A stretch of 64,000 bases of DNA. Source: Algoriphagus sp. (GTDB lineage Bacteria; Bacteroidota; Bacteroidia; Cytophagales; Cyclobacteriaceae). Below the pieces are notes generated by a model. That model made no database searches. It was not told the origin of the DNA and saw only the letters and a list, made by a program, of their open reading frames with translations. Position 1 is the stretch's first letter. Each line of letters opens with the position of its first letter. The translations under genes were made by a program, and so were the position numbers. This document shows, one piece after another, positions 48,549 to 58,905 of the stretch. The stretch is taken from the NCBI RefSeq assembly GCF_029254265.1, contig NZ_JAQWXX010000047.1, positions 62,001 through 126,000 of the forward strand. The letters run 5' to 3'.

Positions 48549-50471
48549 ATGCTTCAAAAAGCTAAAGAAATCCTTCAGCAGGTTTTTGGTCACGCTGACT
48601 TTAGACCTGTTCAAGACCAGATTATCAAATCAGTCTTGGAGGGGAAGGATACGCTTGCGCTTTTGCCAACGGGTGGAGGAAAATCCCTTTGCTTCCAAAT
48701 TCCCGGCCTAGTTGCTCCAGGGATTTGCCTAGTGGTAAGTCCCCTGATTGCCTTAATGAAAGATCAGGTAGATGGACTTAAGGCAAAAGGAATAAAAGCT
48801 TCAGCCATTTATTCAGGGATGAGTTTGAGAGAGATTGATCGGGTACTTGACAATTGTATCTATGGGGATTATAAATTCTTATATGTTTCTCCAGAGCGAT
48901 TGAAGTCAGATTTATTCTTAGAGCGCTTTAAGCAGATGAACATCAATCTTATCGCAGTAGATGAAGCGCATTGTATTTCCCAATGGGGATATGATTTTAG
49001 ACCATCTTACCTGGAGATCGCCGCGATTAGAGTATACCACCCTCAAGTTTCCGTCTTGGCCTTAACTGCTTCGGCCACGCCTCAAGTCTGCGAAGATATT
49101 CAGGAAAAGTTGGAGATGAAAAGGCCTAATTTTTTCAGGAAAAGTTTCGCTCGGGAAAATTTGAGCTATAGTGTTCGGTTGATAGAAAACAAACTTGAGA
49201 AAGGATTGGAGATTCTGAGTAGAATCCCGGGTTCGGCTATTTGGTATGTGCGAAATCGACAGGCAACTCACCAGATTGCAAAAGCACTTTATCAAATGGG
49301 GATTTCGGCTGCAGCCTATCATGCAGGTCTTTCGATGGAAGATCGAAATCAAAAACAGGAGGCATGGAAGACCAATCAGGTTCGGGTTATCGTCAGTACG
49401 AATGCCTTTGGAATGGGCATTGATAAGCCGGATGTGCGTGTGGTAATTCATAGTGATATTCCTGAAAATCTTGAAAATTACTATCAGGAAGCCGGCCGTG
49501 CCGGAAGGGATGGAAAGAAAGCCTATGCTGTTTTGTTGGCAAATGAGAATGATTTTGAGCAGATCTTAGAGCGGGCGGCTCTCGTTTATCCGCCTGTTGA
49601 TTTCCTAAGAAAGGTGTATCAATGCCTTGCGAACTACTTTAGGGTCGCTGTTGGAAGTAATATGCTTAGTAGTTTTGATTTTGAATGGAACGAATTTGCT
49701 CAGACCTATAACCTGGGAATTCTAGAGACATTTTATGCGCTTAAAGTTTTGGAGGAAGAGGGCTTTATAGGCTTGAGCGAAAGTTATTATTCTCCTTCAA
49801 AAATCCATTTTTCGGTAGATCCCTCAAGGCTCTATGAAGTTCAGATTGCTTATGCAAAATTAGATCCGGTGGTAAAAATCATCATGCGAACTTATGGTGG
49901 AAATGTATTCTCAGAATACATCACTATCAATGAATCTAAACTTGCAAAAAGCTTAGAAATGAAGGAGCATGATCTGATCAAATCGCTCAAGCAGCTAGAG
50001 CAGCTAGAGGTTATGGTCTATGATCAGCGAAAAGACAAACCCCAAATCACTTTTCTAACTCCGAGATATGATGCGGGAAAGCTACCGTTGAACTTTAACC
50101 GAATCAAACTAAGGAGGGAACTGACCTTAGAAAAAGCTACAAAAATGGTGGCCTATGGGCATCAAAATCAGATTTGCAGAACGCAATTTATTCAAGAGTA
50201 TTTCGGTGAAAGTGCTGATAAGGGTTGTGGTATCTGCGATTGGTGCATTTCCGATAGGAAATCAAAGTCCCCAGAAACAGTCGAAATCAAGCTTAAAAAC
50301 AAGATTGTCGAAACTTTAACCAATCACAGGGAGTTAACAGAACGTCAGGTATTCGATACTTTGAATCTGCCTGCCTCTGAAAAAAACCTAAAAATTCTTC
50401 GACTTATGGAGGATGAAGGGATTGTCAACCAACTTGCTTCCGGCAAATTTACTTTAGTAACAAATGGGTAA
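48549..50471 (+). CDS. recQ: RecQ-family ATP-dependent DNA helicase
   Basis: 640 aa. Walker A LPTGGGKSL (40-47), DEAH box VDEAHCISQWG (138-148), motif III LTASATP, and motifs V/VI with FGMGIDKPDVR and QEAGRAGRDG. The RecQ zinc-binding cysteines follow (CRTQF...GCGICDWC), then a winged-helix and an HRDC-like ending. Full length. It unwinds 3-prime-tailed DNA in repair. The next gene starts 8 bases inside its end. Confidence 0.94.
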   Translation: MLQKAKEILQQVFGHADFRPVQDQIIKSVLEGKDTLALLPTGGGKSLCFQIPGLVAPGICLVVSPLIALMKDQVDGLKAKGIKASAIYSGMSLREIDRVLDNCIYGDYKFLYVSPERLKSDLFLERFKQMNINLIAVDEAHCISQWGYDFRPSYLEIAAIRVYHPQVSVLALTASATPQVCEDIQEKLEMKRPNFFRKSFARENLSYSVRLIENKLEKGLEILSRIPGSAIWYVRNRQATHQIAKALYQMGISAAAYHAGLSMEDRNQKQEAWKTNQVRVIVSTNAFGMGIDKPDVRVVIHSDIPENLENYYQEAGRAGRDGKKAYAVLLANENDFEQILERAALVYPPVDFLRKVYQCLANYFRVAVGSNMLSSFDFEWNEFAQTYNLGILETFYALKVLEEEGFIGLSESYYSPSKIHFSVDPSRLYEVQIAYAKLDPVVKIIMRTYGGNVFSEYITINESKLAKSLEMKEHDLIKSLKQLEQLEVMVYDQRKDKPQITFLTPRYDAGKLPLNFNRIKLRRELTLEKATKMVAYGHQNQICRTQFIQEYFGESADKGCGICDWCISDRKSKSPETVEIKLKNKIVETLTNHRELTERQVFDTLNLPASEKNLKILRLMEDEGIVNQLASGKFTLVTNG

Positions 50472-51057
50472 TTTCTTCGATGATTTGTATCAAAAAGTTT
50501 TTAAGTCATCGGAAAAGATTCCTTTGAATCATAAGGAAAACTTTGAGTTGAAAGAGCTTGATAATGAAGTAGCAGTGACTTGGTCTAAAAGCACAGAGGG
50601 GATTGAAGTTTTGGAAAAAATATACAAAAGCTACGCTTTCAAAAAACTTCAGCTCAATGAATCTCCTCAGGTGCATATCTTGGATTCTAAATATGCAAAA
50701 GGCTTTGCGGTGACTTATGAAGAACCGTTGACTCCTAAAACATTTTCTATGCTTTTCTTGGCTTTCGCCCAGCGAGTTTTAGCTTTGGGTTATAAGCAAG
50801 TAAGTCTTGATCGCAAATTGGAGGAAATCAATGAGCAGGTGAGATCTACGGAGAAGTTTTATTTCAAGCCTCCCTTGCAAATACCCGAAGAAAATGCCCT
50901 AATTTCTCAGCTTTATGGGAATGTGGCTATTGAAAAAATAACCCTTAATAATCAACCTAGTTACTTAAAAATTTTGGCGACCTTTTACTCAGATCGCTTG
51001 TATGAGGATCCCAAGCCTTTTGATGAGTTTTTGGATGGATTATTTGAAAAAAGATAA
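50464..51057 (+). CDS. Conserved protein of unknown function coupled to recQ
   Basis: 197 aa, no signal or membrane segment. The opening MGNFFDDLYQKVFKSSEKIP and the later YSDRLYEDPKPFDEFLDGLF give a soluble alpha/beta protein typical of small Cytophagales conserved hypotheticals. It overlaps recQ by 8 bases and ends one base before a NUDIX hydrolase gene, so it sits in a repair or nucleotide-maintenance operon. Confidence 0.6.
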   Translation: MGNFFDDLYQKVFKSSEKIPLNHKENFELKELDNEVAVTWSKSTEGIEVLEKIYKSYAFKKLQLNESPQVHILDSKYAKGFAVTYEEPLTPKTFSMLFLAFAQRVLALGYKQVSLDRKLEEINEQVRSTEKFYFKPPLQIPEENALISQLYGNVAIEKITLNNQPSYLKILATFYSDRLYEDPKPFDEFLDGLFEKR

Positions 51058-51609
51058 ATGGATAGAATAGAATTTAGTAAGCAACTTAGTAAGTATCGGA
51101 CTCCCTACGAGGAAGAATCAAGTTTCATAAATGATTTTTTGAAATTGACTGAAGATTCACTCGCTTATAAAAGAGAACGATTGGAGGGTCATTTTACTGC
51201 CTCAGCTTGGATAGTAAATCGCAAGCGGACGCATACCCTATTGACTCTTCACCGTAAGCTGGGTCGCTGGCTTCAGCTTGGAGGACATGCAGATGGGAAT
51301 GAAGATTTACTTGAAGTGGCCATGAAAGAAGCTACTGAGGAGAGTGGTCTAAACAGTTTGAGATTTGTGGACGAGACCATTTTTGATTTGGATAAGCATA
51401 TTATTCCGGAGCGACCGCATGTACCGGAGCACTTTCACTTTGATGTCCGATACATTTTGGAAGCAGATATCGCTGAACCTTTGCAGAAGAATGACGAGAG
51501 TATTTCCTTGGCATGGGTTGCCTTTGACTCTGTTCAGGATGTGATTGGATACAATCCGTCAATTATTCGAATGCTTGAAAAAACCAGTAAATCCGAAATT
51601 TTATTATAA
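51058..51609 (+). CDS. NUDIX hydrolase
   Basis: 183 aa. The Nudix box runs GGHADGNEDLLEVAMKEATE and then ESGL; the usual Arg of the REUXEE core is replaced by Lys (KEATEE), while the metal-binding glutamates are kept. It should split a nucleoside diphosphate linked to another moiety. Substrate not determined. It sits directly behind the small conserved gene. Confidence 0.85.
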   Translation: MDRIEFSKQLSKYRTPYEEESSFINDFLKLTEDSLAYKRERLEGHFTASAWIVNRKRTHTLLTLHRKLGRWLQLGGHADGNEDLLEVAMKEATEESGLNSLRFVDETIFDLDKHIIPERPHVPEHFHFDVRYILEADIAEPLQKNDESISLAWVAFDSVQDVIGYNPSIIRMLEKTSKSEILL

Positions 51610-51612
51610 TTC

Positions 51613-52050
51613 ATGCATAAAGCTGATCCTGCGACTCTTGCTCAAGAGTTTGACTTTTCGATTCCTATTCAGATTCGTTTCTCAGATATTGACGGCTATA
51701 TGCATGTCAATAATGGGGTTTATTTTAGCTATTTTGAGCATGCCCGAGCTGCTTTTCTCAATGATTTCTGTGATTGGAATATCATGGAAGTGGGTACCGT
51801 AGTTGGTAGAGTTGAGATCGATTATTTGCGTCCAATCCACCTAGAAGATCAAATTCAAGGATTGGTCAAATGCACCCGATTGGGAAACTCCTCCTTTGAC
51901 ATCGAACAATACTTGATCGGAACTACGAAGCAGGGAGAGTCAGTTACGTTCTCTCATTGCAAATGTGTGATGGTCTCCGTAGATATGAAGACCATGAAGC
52001 CGACATCCATTCCTGTGGCGTTCCGTGAGAAACTTTCTCTCAAAGACTGA
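51613..52050 (+). CDS. Acyl-CoA thioesterase (4HBT/hot-dog fold, YbgC-like)
   Basis: 145 aa. The hot-dog signature IQIRFSDIDGYMHVNNGVYF (Asp of the 4HBT type) is followed by YLRPIHLEDQI. These enzymes hydrolyse short- or medium-chain acyl-CoA. It starts 3 bases after the NUDIX stop, so it is part of the same unit. Confidence 0.85.
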   Translation: MHKADPATLAQEFDFSIPIQIRFSDIDGYMHVNNGVYFSYFEHARAAFLNDFCDWNIMEVGTVVGRVEIDYLRPIHLEDQIQGLVKCTRLGNSSFDIEQYLIGTTKQGESVTFSHCKCVMVSVDMKTMKPTSIPVAFREKLSLKD

Positions 52051-52092
52051 TCTAAAAGGTCTAACCCCTATCTTTGCCCAAAATTTTATTCT

Positions 52093-52800
52093 GTGAAAAA
52101 GCTTTTATTTATAGCCGTGACATTGATTGCGCTGGTAAGTTGTAGTCCTAGTGAAGAAGAATTGATGATCGCTGGAATGGAGAAAATGGATACTCAGTCT
52201 TGGAAGGAGGCTATTGCCTATTTTGATCAATTATTAGAGCAAAACCCTGCAAACAGTCAAGCCTTGAATGCAAAAGGAGTTGCGCTTTTTCAACTTGGGG
52301 ATTTCAAAGAAGCGATTCCGGTTTTCACCGAGGCGATCAAATCAGATTCTTCATCCTACAAACCATGGTTTAACCGTGGTAACTCGAATTTGGAATTAGA
52401 GAATTTCAAGGAGTCGGTTTCAGATTATAATATGGCCAATCGACTTGATCCGAACCAAACTGATATTTATTACAATCGTGGCTTAGCGTTGCTTGGCTTG
52501 GAGGAATACGAAGATGCACTGCTGGATTTTGATGCTGCACTGCAAGTAAATCCCAATCAGGCATTGGTTTTTTTCAATCGTGGTAAAGCTCAGCTGGGTA
52601 ATAACGATCCTGCAGGCGCCATGGAATCACTTACCAATGCGGTGAACCTTGATGGGAAAAATGCTGCCGCTTATTACTTGCTGGGAGTCACCCGGATGAG
52701 TGCATTGGGTCAGAAAGAAGAAGGTTGTGTTGACTTAAAAATGGCCTATTCATTGGGTTATGAAGAGGCGAAAACTTGGATTGAAGATTTTTGCGACTAA
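52093..52800 (+). CDS. TPR-repeat lipoprotein (chromosomal)
   Basis: 235 aa with GTG start and a lipobox signal (LLFIAVTLIALVSC). About five tetratricopeptide repeats follow (AIAYFDQLLEQNPANSQALN, then AIPVFTEAIKSDSSSYKPWF and similar), ending in EEGCVDLKMAYSLG. It resembles the lipoprotein inside the mobile element in length, order and ending. tsaC begins 3 bases after the stop. Confidence 0.8.
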   Translation: MKKLLFIAVTLIALVSCSPSEEELMIAGMEKMDTQSWKEAIAYFDQLLEQNPANSQALNAKGVALFQLGDFKEAIPVFTEAIKSDSSSYKPWFNRGNSNLELENFKESVSDYNMANRLDPNQTDIYYNRGLALLGLEEYEDALLDFDAALQVNPNQALVFFNRGKAQLGNNDPAGAMESLTNAVNLDGKNAAAYYLLGVTRMSALGQKEEGCVDLKMAYSLGYEEAKTWIEDFCD

Positions 52801-52803
52801 TAA

Positions 52804-53769
52804 ATGGCTGAAATTTCAAAAGATTTGCGGCTTGCCAAAAGGCTTTTGGAAGAAGCAAAATTAGTAGCTATTCCGACAGAGACCGTTTATGGTCTTGCAG
52901 GGAACGCCTTGAATCCAATGGCTGTTGCAGCGATTTTTGAGACTAAGAAGAGGCCGAGTTTTGATCCTTTAATTATTCATGTTTCGGAACTTTCTAAAGT
53001 AGCAACTTACGTCACTGACTTTCCATCACCTCTTCGAAAATTAGCAGAGGAATTTTGGCCAGGACCTTTGACTTTATTATTGCCAAAATCGAGTAAAATC
53101 CCCGATTTGGTAACTTCAGGATTGGATCGAGTTGCCATTCGTGTTCCTAATCATCCCCTAACTTTACAATTGCTGACTTCGCTGGATTTCCCTTTGGCAG
53201 CTCCAAGTGCAAATCCTTTTGGCTATATCAGTCCTACACTTCCAGCTCATGTTGATGCCCAATTGGGAGATAAAATCCCATTGATTTTGGATGGTGGGCC
53301 TTGCGAAGTAGGTTTGGAAAGCACGATTATTGGATTGGAAGGCGATGAAATTACGGTTTATCGATTGGGAGGTCTGGAGATTGATGCGATCGAAGCGGTA
53401 GTTGGAAAAGTTTCGATTAAAGATTATAGCTCATCTAATCCACAGGCGCCGGGACTTTTGGAAAGTCACTATGCGCCAAGTACATCTTTTGTTTTGGGAA
53501 ATCTAGAGGAGTTGATTCCTCTATATATTCAGCGCGGAATTCCATTTGCAGTTTTGTCTTTCTCAAAAAAATGGCAATCTATTTCAAATTTCAAGCAGCT
53601 GGCACTTAGTGAAAAAGGAGATTTGAAGGGGGCTGCAGCAAATTTATTTTCCCATATGAGAAAGTTGGATGAGTTAAAAGTTGAGGTTATTTTGGCTGAA
53701 TTAATGCCTAATATTGGTTTGGGAAAAGCGATAAATGATCGACTTAATAGAGCTTCTGCTAAAAGGTAA
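52804..53769 (+). CDS. tsaC: L-threonylcarbamoyladenylate synthase (TsaC/Sua5)
   Basis: 321 aa. The YrdC core has IPTETVYGLAGNA near the start, FETKKRPSFDPLIIHVS, and the Arg/Ser residues of GLDRVAIRVP. A C-terminal Sua5 domain (from about 230) makes it the long form. It makes the activated threonylcarbamoyl-AMP for tRNA t6A modification. Confidence 0.93.
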   Translation: MAEISKDLRLAKRLLEEAKLVAIPTETVYGLAGNALNPMAVAAIFETKKRPSFDPLIIHVSELSKVATYVTDFPSPLRKLAEEFWPGPLTLLLPKSSKIPDLVTSGLDRVAIRVPNHPLTLQLLTSLDFPLAAPSANPFGYISPTLPAHVDAQLGDKIPLILDGGPCEVGLESTIIGLEGDEITVYRLGGLEIDAIEAVVGKVSIKDYSSSNPQAPGLLESHYAPSTSFVLGNLEELIPLYIQRGIPFAVLSFSKKWQSISNFKQLALSEKGDLKGAAANLFSHMRKLDELKVEVILAELMPNIGLGKAINDRLNRASAKR

Positions 53770-53871
53770 TTTCTGACTGTTTGGAAATTGACCGAGCTCA
53801 AAAGTCGATTTTTCCGTCAATCTTTGATAAATTGAAATTGATATTTTTATAAAAACTTATAAATCCTATTT

Positions 53872-55071
53872 ATGAATCCTAGAATTAAAACTGTAGATAA
53901 TCTGAGCTTTGAAGGAAAAAAAGCATTGGTCAGAGTGGACTTCAATGTTCCGTTGGATAAGGACTTTAATGTCACAGATGATACGAGAATCCAAGCAGCA
54001 ATTCCTACAATTGAAAAGATTCTGAATGATGGCGGATCGGCTATTCTAATGTCTCACTTGGGTAGACCAAAGGGTGTTGATGACGATAAGTACTCGCTTC
54101 GACATATCGTCTTGACATTGGAAAAAGCATTGGGTAAACCTGTGAAATTTGCTCAAGATTGCATTGGGACAGAGGCTGAGCTTATTGCTGCGGAGTTAAA
54201 ACCTGGCGAGGTATTACTTTTAGAAAACCTTCGATTCCACAAAGAAGAGGAAAAGGGAGATAAAGAATTTGCGAAAAAGCTTTCAAGACTTGGCGAAATC
54301 TATGTAAATGATGCCTTCGGTACAGCTCACCGTGCACATGCTTCCACAGCAGTTATAGCTGAGTTTTTTATCGATAAAGTCTGTGGCTACTTGATGACTT
54401 CTGAATTGAAAAATGCAGATAAAGTGCTTGAACACCCTGAGAGACCCTATACTGCGATCATGGGTGGAGCAAAGATTGCGGACAAAATTTTGATCATCGA
54501 GCGTTTGTTGGACAAGGTAGATAACCTGATCATCGGAGGTGGAATGTCTTATACTTTTGCAAAAGCACTAGGAGGTACTATAGGGAACTCATTATTGGAA
54601 GAAGATAAGTTGAATTTTGTTCTTGAGTTGATGGAAAAGGCTAAGGCAAAAGGAGTTAATTTGATTCTTCCTGAGGATACGGTGATTTCTAATGCTTTTG
54701 CCAATGATGCCGAACAGGGATTAGCGGATAAGGGTGAGATTCCTGAAGGTTGGATGGGATTGGATATCGGACCAAAAACCAGAGAAATCTTTGCTGCAAC
54801 CATTCTTAAATCCAAAACGATTCTTTGGAATGGCCCAATGGGAGTATTTGAAATGGATTCATTTGATAAAGGAACCAAAGCCATAGCCGAGGCAGTAGTA
54901 GCTGCTACCAAAGCAGGAGCTTACTCACTCATAGGTGGTGGAGATTCTGCAGCTGCGGTAAACAAGTTCGGTTATGGAGATGATGTTTCATTTGTCTCTA
55001 CGGGTGGTGGAGCTTTGCTAGAGTATATGGAGGGGAAAATCCTTCCTGGTGTGGCAGCGCTTGAGCCTTAA
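53872..55071 (+). CDS. pgk: Phosphoglycerate kinase
   Basis: 399 aa, standard length. N-terminal RVDFNVPLD substrate site, [18 protein letters not shown], and the C-terminal nucleotide-binding GGGDSAAAV and STGGGA. It transfers the phosphate of 1,3-bisphosphoglycerate to ADP in glycolysis. Monocistronic, closed by a strong terminator. Confidence 0.97.
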   Translation: MNPRIKTVDNLSFEGKKALVRVDFNVPLDKDFNVTDDTRIQAAIPTIEKILNDGGSAILMSHLGRPKGVDDDKYSLRHIVLTLEKALGKPVKFAQDCIGTEAELIAAELKPGEVLLLENLRFHKEEEKGDKEFAKKLSRLGEIYVNDAFGTAHRAHASTAVIAEFFIDKVCGYLMTSELKNADKVLEHPERPYTAIMGGAKIADKILIIERLLDKVDNLIIGGGMSYTFAKALGGTIGNSLLEEDKLNFVLELMEKAKAKGVNLILPEDTVISNAFANDAEQGLADKGEIPEGWMGLDIGPKTREIFAATILKSKTILWNGPMGVFEMDSFDKGTKAIAEAVVAATKAGAYSLIGGGDSAAAVNKFGYGDDVSFVSTGGGALLEYMEGKILPGVAALEP

Positions 55072-55088
55072 TAAAAAAACATTATAGA

Positions 55089-55128
55089 AAAGGGCTATTT
55101 CGAAAAAATCGAAATAGCCCTTTTTGAT
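55089..55128 (+). terminator. Strong terminator after pgk
   Basis: A 15-base perfect stem (55089-55103 and 55109-55123) with a 5-base loop, A-rich before and T-rich after, so it can serve pgk and, in reverse, the convergent endonuclease/phosphatase gene. Confidence 0.92.
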
Positions 55129-55158
55129 TTATGCCACGTGAACCTCTTAAATATTCCC

Positions 55159-56007
55159 TTAAAACTCAACTTCTACCATTACGGGAAAGTGATCTGAGGG
55201 ATATTTTTTACCATAGTTGTCAGTTAGTATTCCATGGCGAAGTACTTGAATCTGGCCAGAGACAAAAATATGATCAATGATGCCATCGGGTAATTTCTCC
55301 CAGTCGAATCCGGTAAAGGTGCCAGCCGGGCCATAGGATAGATCAGAAATCAATCGTGCATCTTTCCATTGCGGTTGGGTGGTGATCACCGTATAGGCGG
55401 GGTTTTCCGGAGTTACATTGAAATCACCCATCCATATCACTGGGAGTTTTTCTTTATTGATTTTTTCGATTTGTTTGAGTACGAGTTTGCTACTTTCTTC
55501 ACGTGCCTTTTGCCCTATATGATCGTAGTGGATGTTGAAAACATAGAATTCAGTTCCGCTTTGATCAGCAAATTTTCCATAGGTTGAGACTCGGTTTAAT
55601 GCTGCATCCCATCCCTTACTTGGCTTCTCAGGCGTAGGAGAGAGCCAAAAAGTACCTTGATCCAGTAATTGGTACTTTTTTGAATTGTAGAGAATCGCTG
55701 AAAACTCACCTTTATTTTCCCCATCGTCTCTACCGACACCGATATACTTGTAGTCTAGCCCTTCACTCATTTGTGTAAGTTGATGCTGAAGAGCTTCCTG
55801 CACACCCAAAAGGTCTATTTGGTGAAATTGAATCAAGTCAATCACATGTGGAAGTCTGTCCTTCCAGAGATTTCCTGTATCATTTGGATTGTCCCAGCGA
55901 ATGTTAAATGTCGCAAGGTTATGGCTTTGCGCTATTACAGGTGGACTGGAAGAAATAAAAATAATAAGAATTAAAATACTGAAATAAAACGATTTAGGTG
56001 TTTTCAT
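55159..56007 (-). CDS. Endonuclease/exonuclease/phosphatase-family protein, exported
   Basis: 282 aa from ATG 56007, which gives a proper signal peptide (MKTPKSFYFSILILIIFISS...PPVIAQ); the frame goes back to 56076 with a poor N-terminus. EEP motifs: NLATFNIRWDNPND, VIDLIQFHQIDLLGVQEAL (Glu), VIWMGDFNVTPENPAY (Asp/Asn pair), and DHIFVS plus SDHFPV near the end. Exported members hydrolyse phosphodiesters such as lipids or nucleic acids; the exact substrate is unknown. Confidence 0.85.
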   Translation of the reverse strand: MKTPKSFYFSILILIIFISSSPPVIAQSHNLATFNIRWDNPNDTGNLWKDRLPHVIDLIQFHQIDLLGVQEALQHQLTQMSEGLDYKYIGVGRDDGENKGEFSAILYNSKKYQLLDQGTFWLSPTPEKPSKGWDAALNRVSTYGKFADQSGTEFYVFNIHYDHIGQKAREESSKLVLKQIEKINKEKLPVIWMGDFNVTPENPAYTVITTQPQWKDARLISDLSYGPAGTFTGFDWEKLPDGIIDHIFVSGQIQVLRHGILTDNYGKKYPSDHFPVMVEVEF

Positions 56008-56146
56008 AAGCGAAGCGGTTAAACTAAATCTTGTAAATTGGTTTAAGTAATTAAAATTGAGTTTTAATTTCATCAAATAAAATCAAGGATGACTAAAAAG
56101 TCCCAATTGGACTGTAATGTTGCAATTAAAGAACAATACTAAATAC

Positions 56147-57040
56147 ATGAAAACCTTTTATCCCAAAGACCTATCCACTCAGGAATTCCATGGATTGCTA
56201 CAAGGAAGTATAGCTCCGAGGCCCATTGCTTTTGCAAGTACCATCGATAAAGAAGGGAATGTAAACCTGAGTCCTTTCAGCTTTTTCAATCTATTCAGCA
56301 CTAATCCTGCGATTCTAATCTTTTCTCCTTCGCGAAGAGTGAGAGATAATACTACAAAGCATACTTTGGAAAATGTGCTCGAAGTACCAGAAGTGGTCAT
56401 CCATGTCGTTCATTTTGGATTGGTGGAGCAGATGTCTCTAGCTAGTACAGAATATGGAAAAGGTGTCAGTGAGTTTGACAAAGCAGGCTTGACTCCAGTT
56501 CCGTCTCTTGAAGTGAAACCTCCCCGTGTGAAGGAAGCTCATATTGCATTTGAATGCAGAGTAAATGAGGTGAAGTCGCTTGGTGATCAGGGAGGTGCAG
56601 GAAATCTAGTAATCTGTGAGGTACTTGTAGCTCATGTCAATGAGGAAGTCATGGATGATCATGGGGTTATCGATCCTTATAAACTAGACGCAGTGGCACG
56701 ATTAGGTGGAGATTGGTATAGCCGTGCCAGTGGAGACTCACTGTTTAAAATCCCAAAGCCAATCCGGACTCTTGGGATTGGAGTGGATCAGATTCCGGAG
56801 GAAATTCGGAATAGCACAATTCTTACCGGGAATAATTTAGGACGATTGGGCAATGTGGAGCAATTACCTAACTCTGCCCAAATAGAAGAATTTGGGAAGT
56901 CTGAAATGATTCAAGAAATGCGAGTTCGCTTTAAAAATGATCCAGACTCATGGATTGATCATCTTCACCTTGCAGCCAAAGCTGAATTGGAAGAAGGTGA
57001 TGTAGAAAAAGCTTGGTTAATCCTGTTACAAAAGCAATAA
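56147..57040 (+). CDS. Flavin reductase-like FMN-binding protein
   Basis: 297 aa from ATG 56147 (the frame opens at 56117 but the first ten residues lack support). The split barrel starts TGIAPRPIAFASTI-like (SIAPRPIAFASTIDKEGNVN) and carries LSPFSFFNLFSTNPAIL, the flavin-binding stretch of this family. A helical C-terminus extends it beyond the usual ~200-aa domain. Substrate oxidoreductase partner unknown. Confidence 0.85.
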   Translation: MKTFYPKDLSTQEFHGLLQGSIAPRPIAFASTIDKEGNVNLSPFSFFNLFSTNPAILIFSPSRRVRDNTTKHTLENVLEVPEVVIHVVHFGLVEQMSLASTEYGKGVSEFDKAGLTPVPSLEVKPPRVKEAHIAFECRVNEVKSLGDQGGAGNLVICEVLVAHVNEEVMDDHGVIDPYKLDAVARLGGDWYSRASGDSLFKIPKPIRTLGIGVDQIPEEIRNSTILTGNNLGRLGNVEQLPNSAQIEEFGKSEMIQEMRVRFKNDPDSWIDHLHLAAKAELEEGDVEKAWLILLQKQ

Positions 57041-57042
57041 AA

Positions 57043-57068
57043 AAAGCGGCCTAAGCCGCTTTTTTTTA
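57043..57068. terminator. Bidirectional terminator between the flavin protein and sppA
   Basis: AAAGCGGC (57043-57050) pairs with GCCGCTTT (57055-57062) across a 4-base loop; A-run before and T-run after serve both convergent genes. Confidence 0.92.
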
Positions 57069-58835
57069 CTTTATGGTAATATCCTGTGACATCCTTACTT
57101 GGATTCCTTGATAGTTTTTTAATTTTTCTACTTGTTGGTAGAGAGGGTAATTCTCTTTCAATTCTCTTTTTAAGAACCCAACCCTCACATTTTCACCCAA
57201 ATCCTCCATAATCATTTGAAACCAAGGCTTTACTTCAGGATAGTAAACTACTCGATAATCATCACCAGCTTTAATCTTACCAGCGGCAATTTCTATGGCA
57301 GTATCCAAACCTCCCAAAACATCCACTAGGCCTCTTTCTTTGGCTTGATTTCCTGTCCAAACTCTACCGGAAGCAACTTCTTTAACTGCCTCAGTACTCA
57401 TTCCTCTTCCTTCAGCCACTCTCGAAATGAAAGTCTCATAGCCATCTTCAACAGAGCTTTGGATGATCATTCGCTCCACATCAGTCATTGATCTGCCTGC
57501 GTTCATAAAGTCAGAAAGTTCACCAGTAGTCACTACATCGGTGGTGATCCCGAGTTTATTATTGAGTAATTCCTGCACGTTGAACATCAACCCGAAAATC
57601 CCAATCGAACCTGTGATGGTGTTTGGCTGTGCCACGATTGTATCCGCAGGTGCAGCGATGTAATATCCTCCAGAAGCTGCTACTTCTCCCATAGATACAA
57701 TTACAGGCTTCACTTTTTTAGCTTCCGCCATTTCTCTCCAGATCACCTCAGAGGCTACAACTGATCCTCCCGGAGAATTCACTCGGAGCACGATCGCTTT
57801 GATACTCTCGTTCTTTCTTGCTTTACGGATTTCTGATGCAAATTTTTCAGAGCTAATTGCGCCAGCTGCTTTACCACTTACAATTTCTCCTTCTGCGATG
57901 ATTACTGCGATTCTATTTGAAGAAGTGATATTTTTCGATTTAGCAGAAGATGCTAGGTCTGTCGCATTGATTTTTGAGATATCATCGTCATCTTCCAGTC
58001 CAAGCTTTTCTTTCAATTTGGAATGTACCTGATCTTCATAAAGCAACTCAGTCATCAAACCATAAGTCACAGCATCTGCTGGCTTTCTAACCAACATCAG
58101 ATTATTGATTTTTTTCAAACTGTCGAAAGCAATTCCTCTCGACTCTGCAATATCCATCAACGCATTGGTGTTGATGTCATCTAAGAAAAACTGGGTTTGA
58201 AGTCTGTTTTCAGGGCTCATTTTATCCAAGATGTAGGGCTCAACAGCACTTTTAAATTCGCCTACACGAAACACTTCAGGCTTGATGCCTACTTTTTCAA
58301 AGAAACCTTTCAGGAAAATTCCTTCAGAGGCAAAACCATTGAAATCAACACCTCCAATAGGGTTCATATAAACTTCATCAGCGACTGAGGCTAGGTAATA
58401 ACCACCTTCAGAGAAGGCCTCATCATAAGCGATAATGAATTTCCCAGAGCTTTTGAAATCTTCCAACACCTCTCGAAGCTCTAGTAAATTTGCTTGACCT
58501 GCGATGATCAAACCAGTGTTCAGGTAAATACCTTTAATGTTTTCATTCGTTTTTGCCTCATCGATTGCTTTTTTCAAGTTAACTAAACCGGCATTTGCAT
58601 CACCTCCGAAAGGATTTCCTAAAAATCCAAGATCAAGATTATCCTCGGTGGTCCGCTCTACAAGAGTTCTTCCATTAAGATTCAAGTGGAGAACTGTGTT
58701 TTCTTTCACTTTGACCTCCGCATCACCTGCAGAAGAAGCGATGATCCCAATAAAGCCAAACATGACAAGAATACTGAGAATGCTGAAAACAAAAAGACCT
58801 ACTATGACAGCAAGTACATTTCCTAAGAATTTCAT
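57066..58835 (-). CDS. sppA: Signal peptide peptidase SppA (67K type)
   Basis: 589 aa, long form with two tandem Clp-like domains. An N-terminal membrane anchor (about 5-35) is visible. The catalytic dyad is in place: Lys195 in VGEFKSAVEP and Ser388 in EVAASGGYYIAAPAD. It degrades cleaved signal peptides in the inner membrane. Confidence 0.95.
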   Translation of the reverse strand: MKFLGNVLAVIVGLFVFSILSILVMFGFIGIIASSAGDAEVKVKENTVLHLNLNGRTLVERTTEDNLDLGFLGNPFGGDANAGLVNLKKAIDEAKTNENIKGIYLNTGLIIAGQANLLELREVLEDFKSSGKFIIAYDEAFSEGGYYLASVADEVYMNPIGGVDFNGFASEGIFLKGFFEKVGIKPEVFRVGEFKSAVEPYILDKMSPENRLQTQFFLDDINTNALMDIAESRGIAFDSLKKINNLMLVRKPADAVTYGLMTELLYEDQVHSKLKEKLGLEDDDDISKINATDLASSAKSKNITSSNRIAVIIAEGEIVSGKAAGAISSEKFASEIRKARKNESIKAIVLRVNSPGGSVVASEVIWREMAEAKKVKPVIVSMGEVAASGGYYIAAPADTIVAQPNTITGSIGIFGLMFNVQELLNNKLGITTDVVTTGELSDFMNAGRSMTDVERMIIQSSVEDGYETFISRVAEGRGMSTEAVKEVASGRVWTGNQAKERGLVDVLGGLDTAIEIAAGKIKAGDDYRVVYYPEVKPWFQMIMEDLGENVRVGFLKRELKENYPLYQQVEKLKNYQGIQVRMSQDITIK

Positions 58836-58905
58836 AAGCTAAATTATTTAGGCGCTAAAATAACCTATTTTAGCCCGAGATTACAAAAGGAATTCTACGG
58901 AGAAA

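Noticed and set aside
55771-55974. Plus-strand frame inside the exported endonuclease/phosphatase gene
   Set aside because: Antisense to a conserved domain with no start signal.
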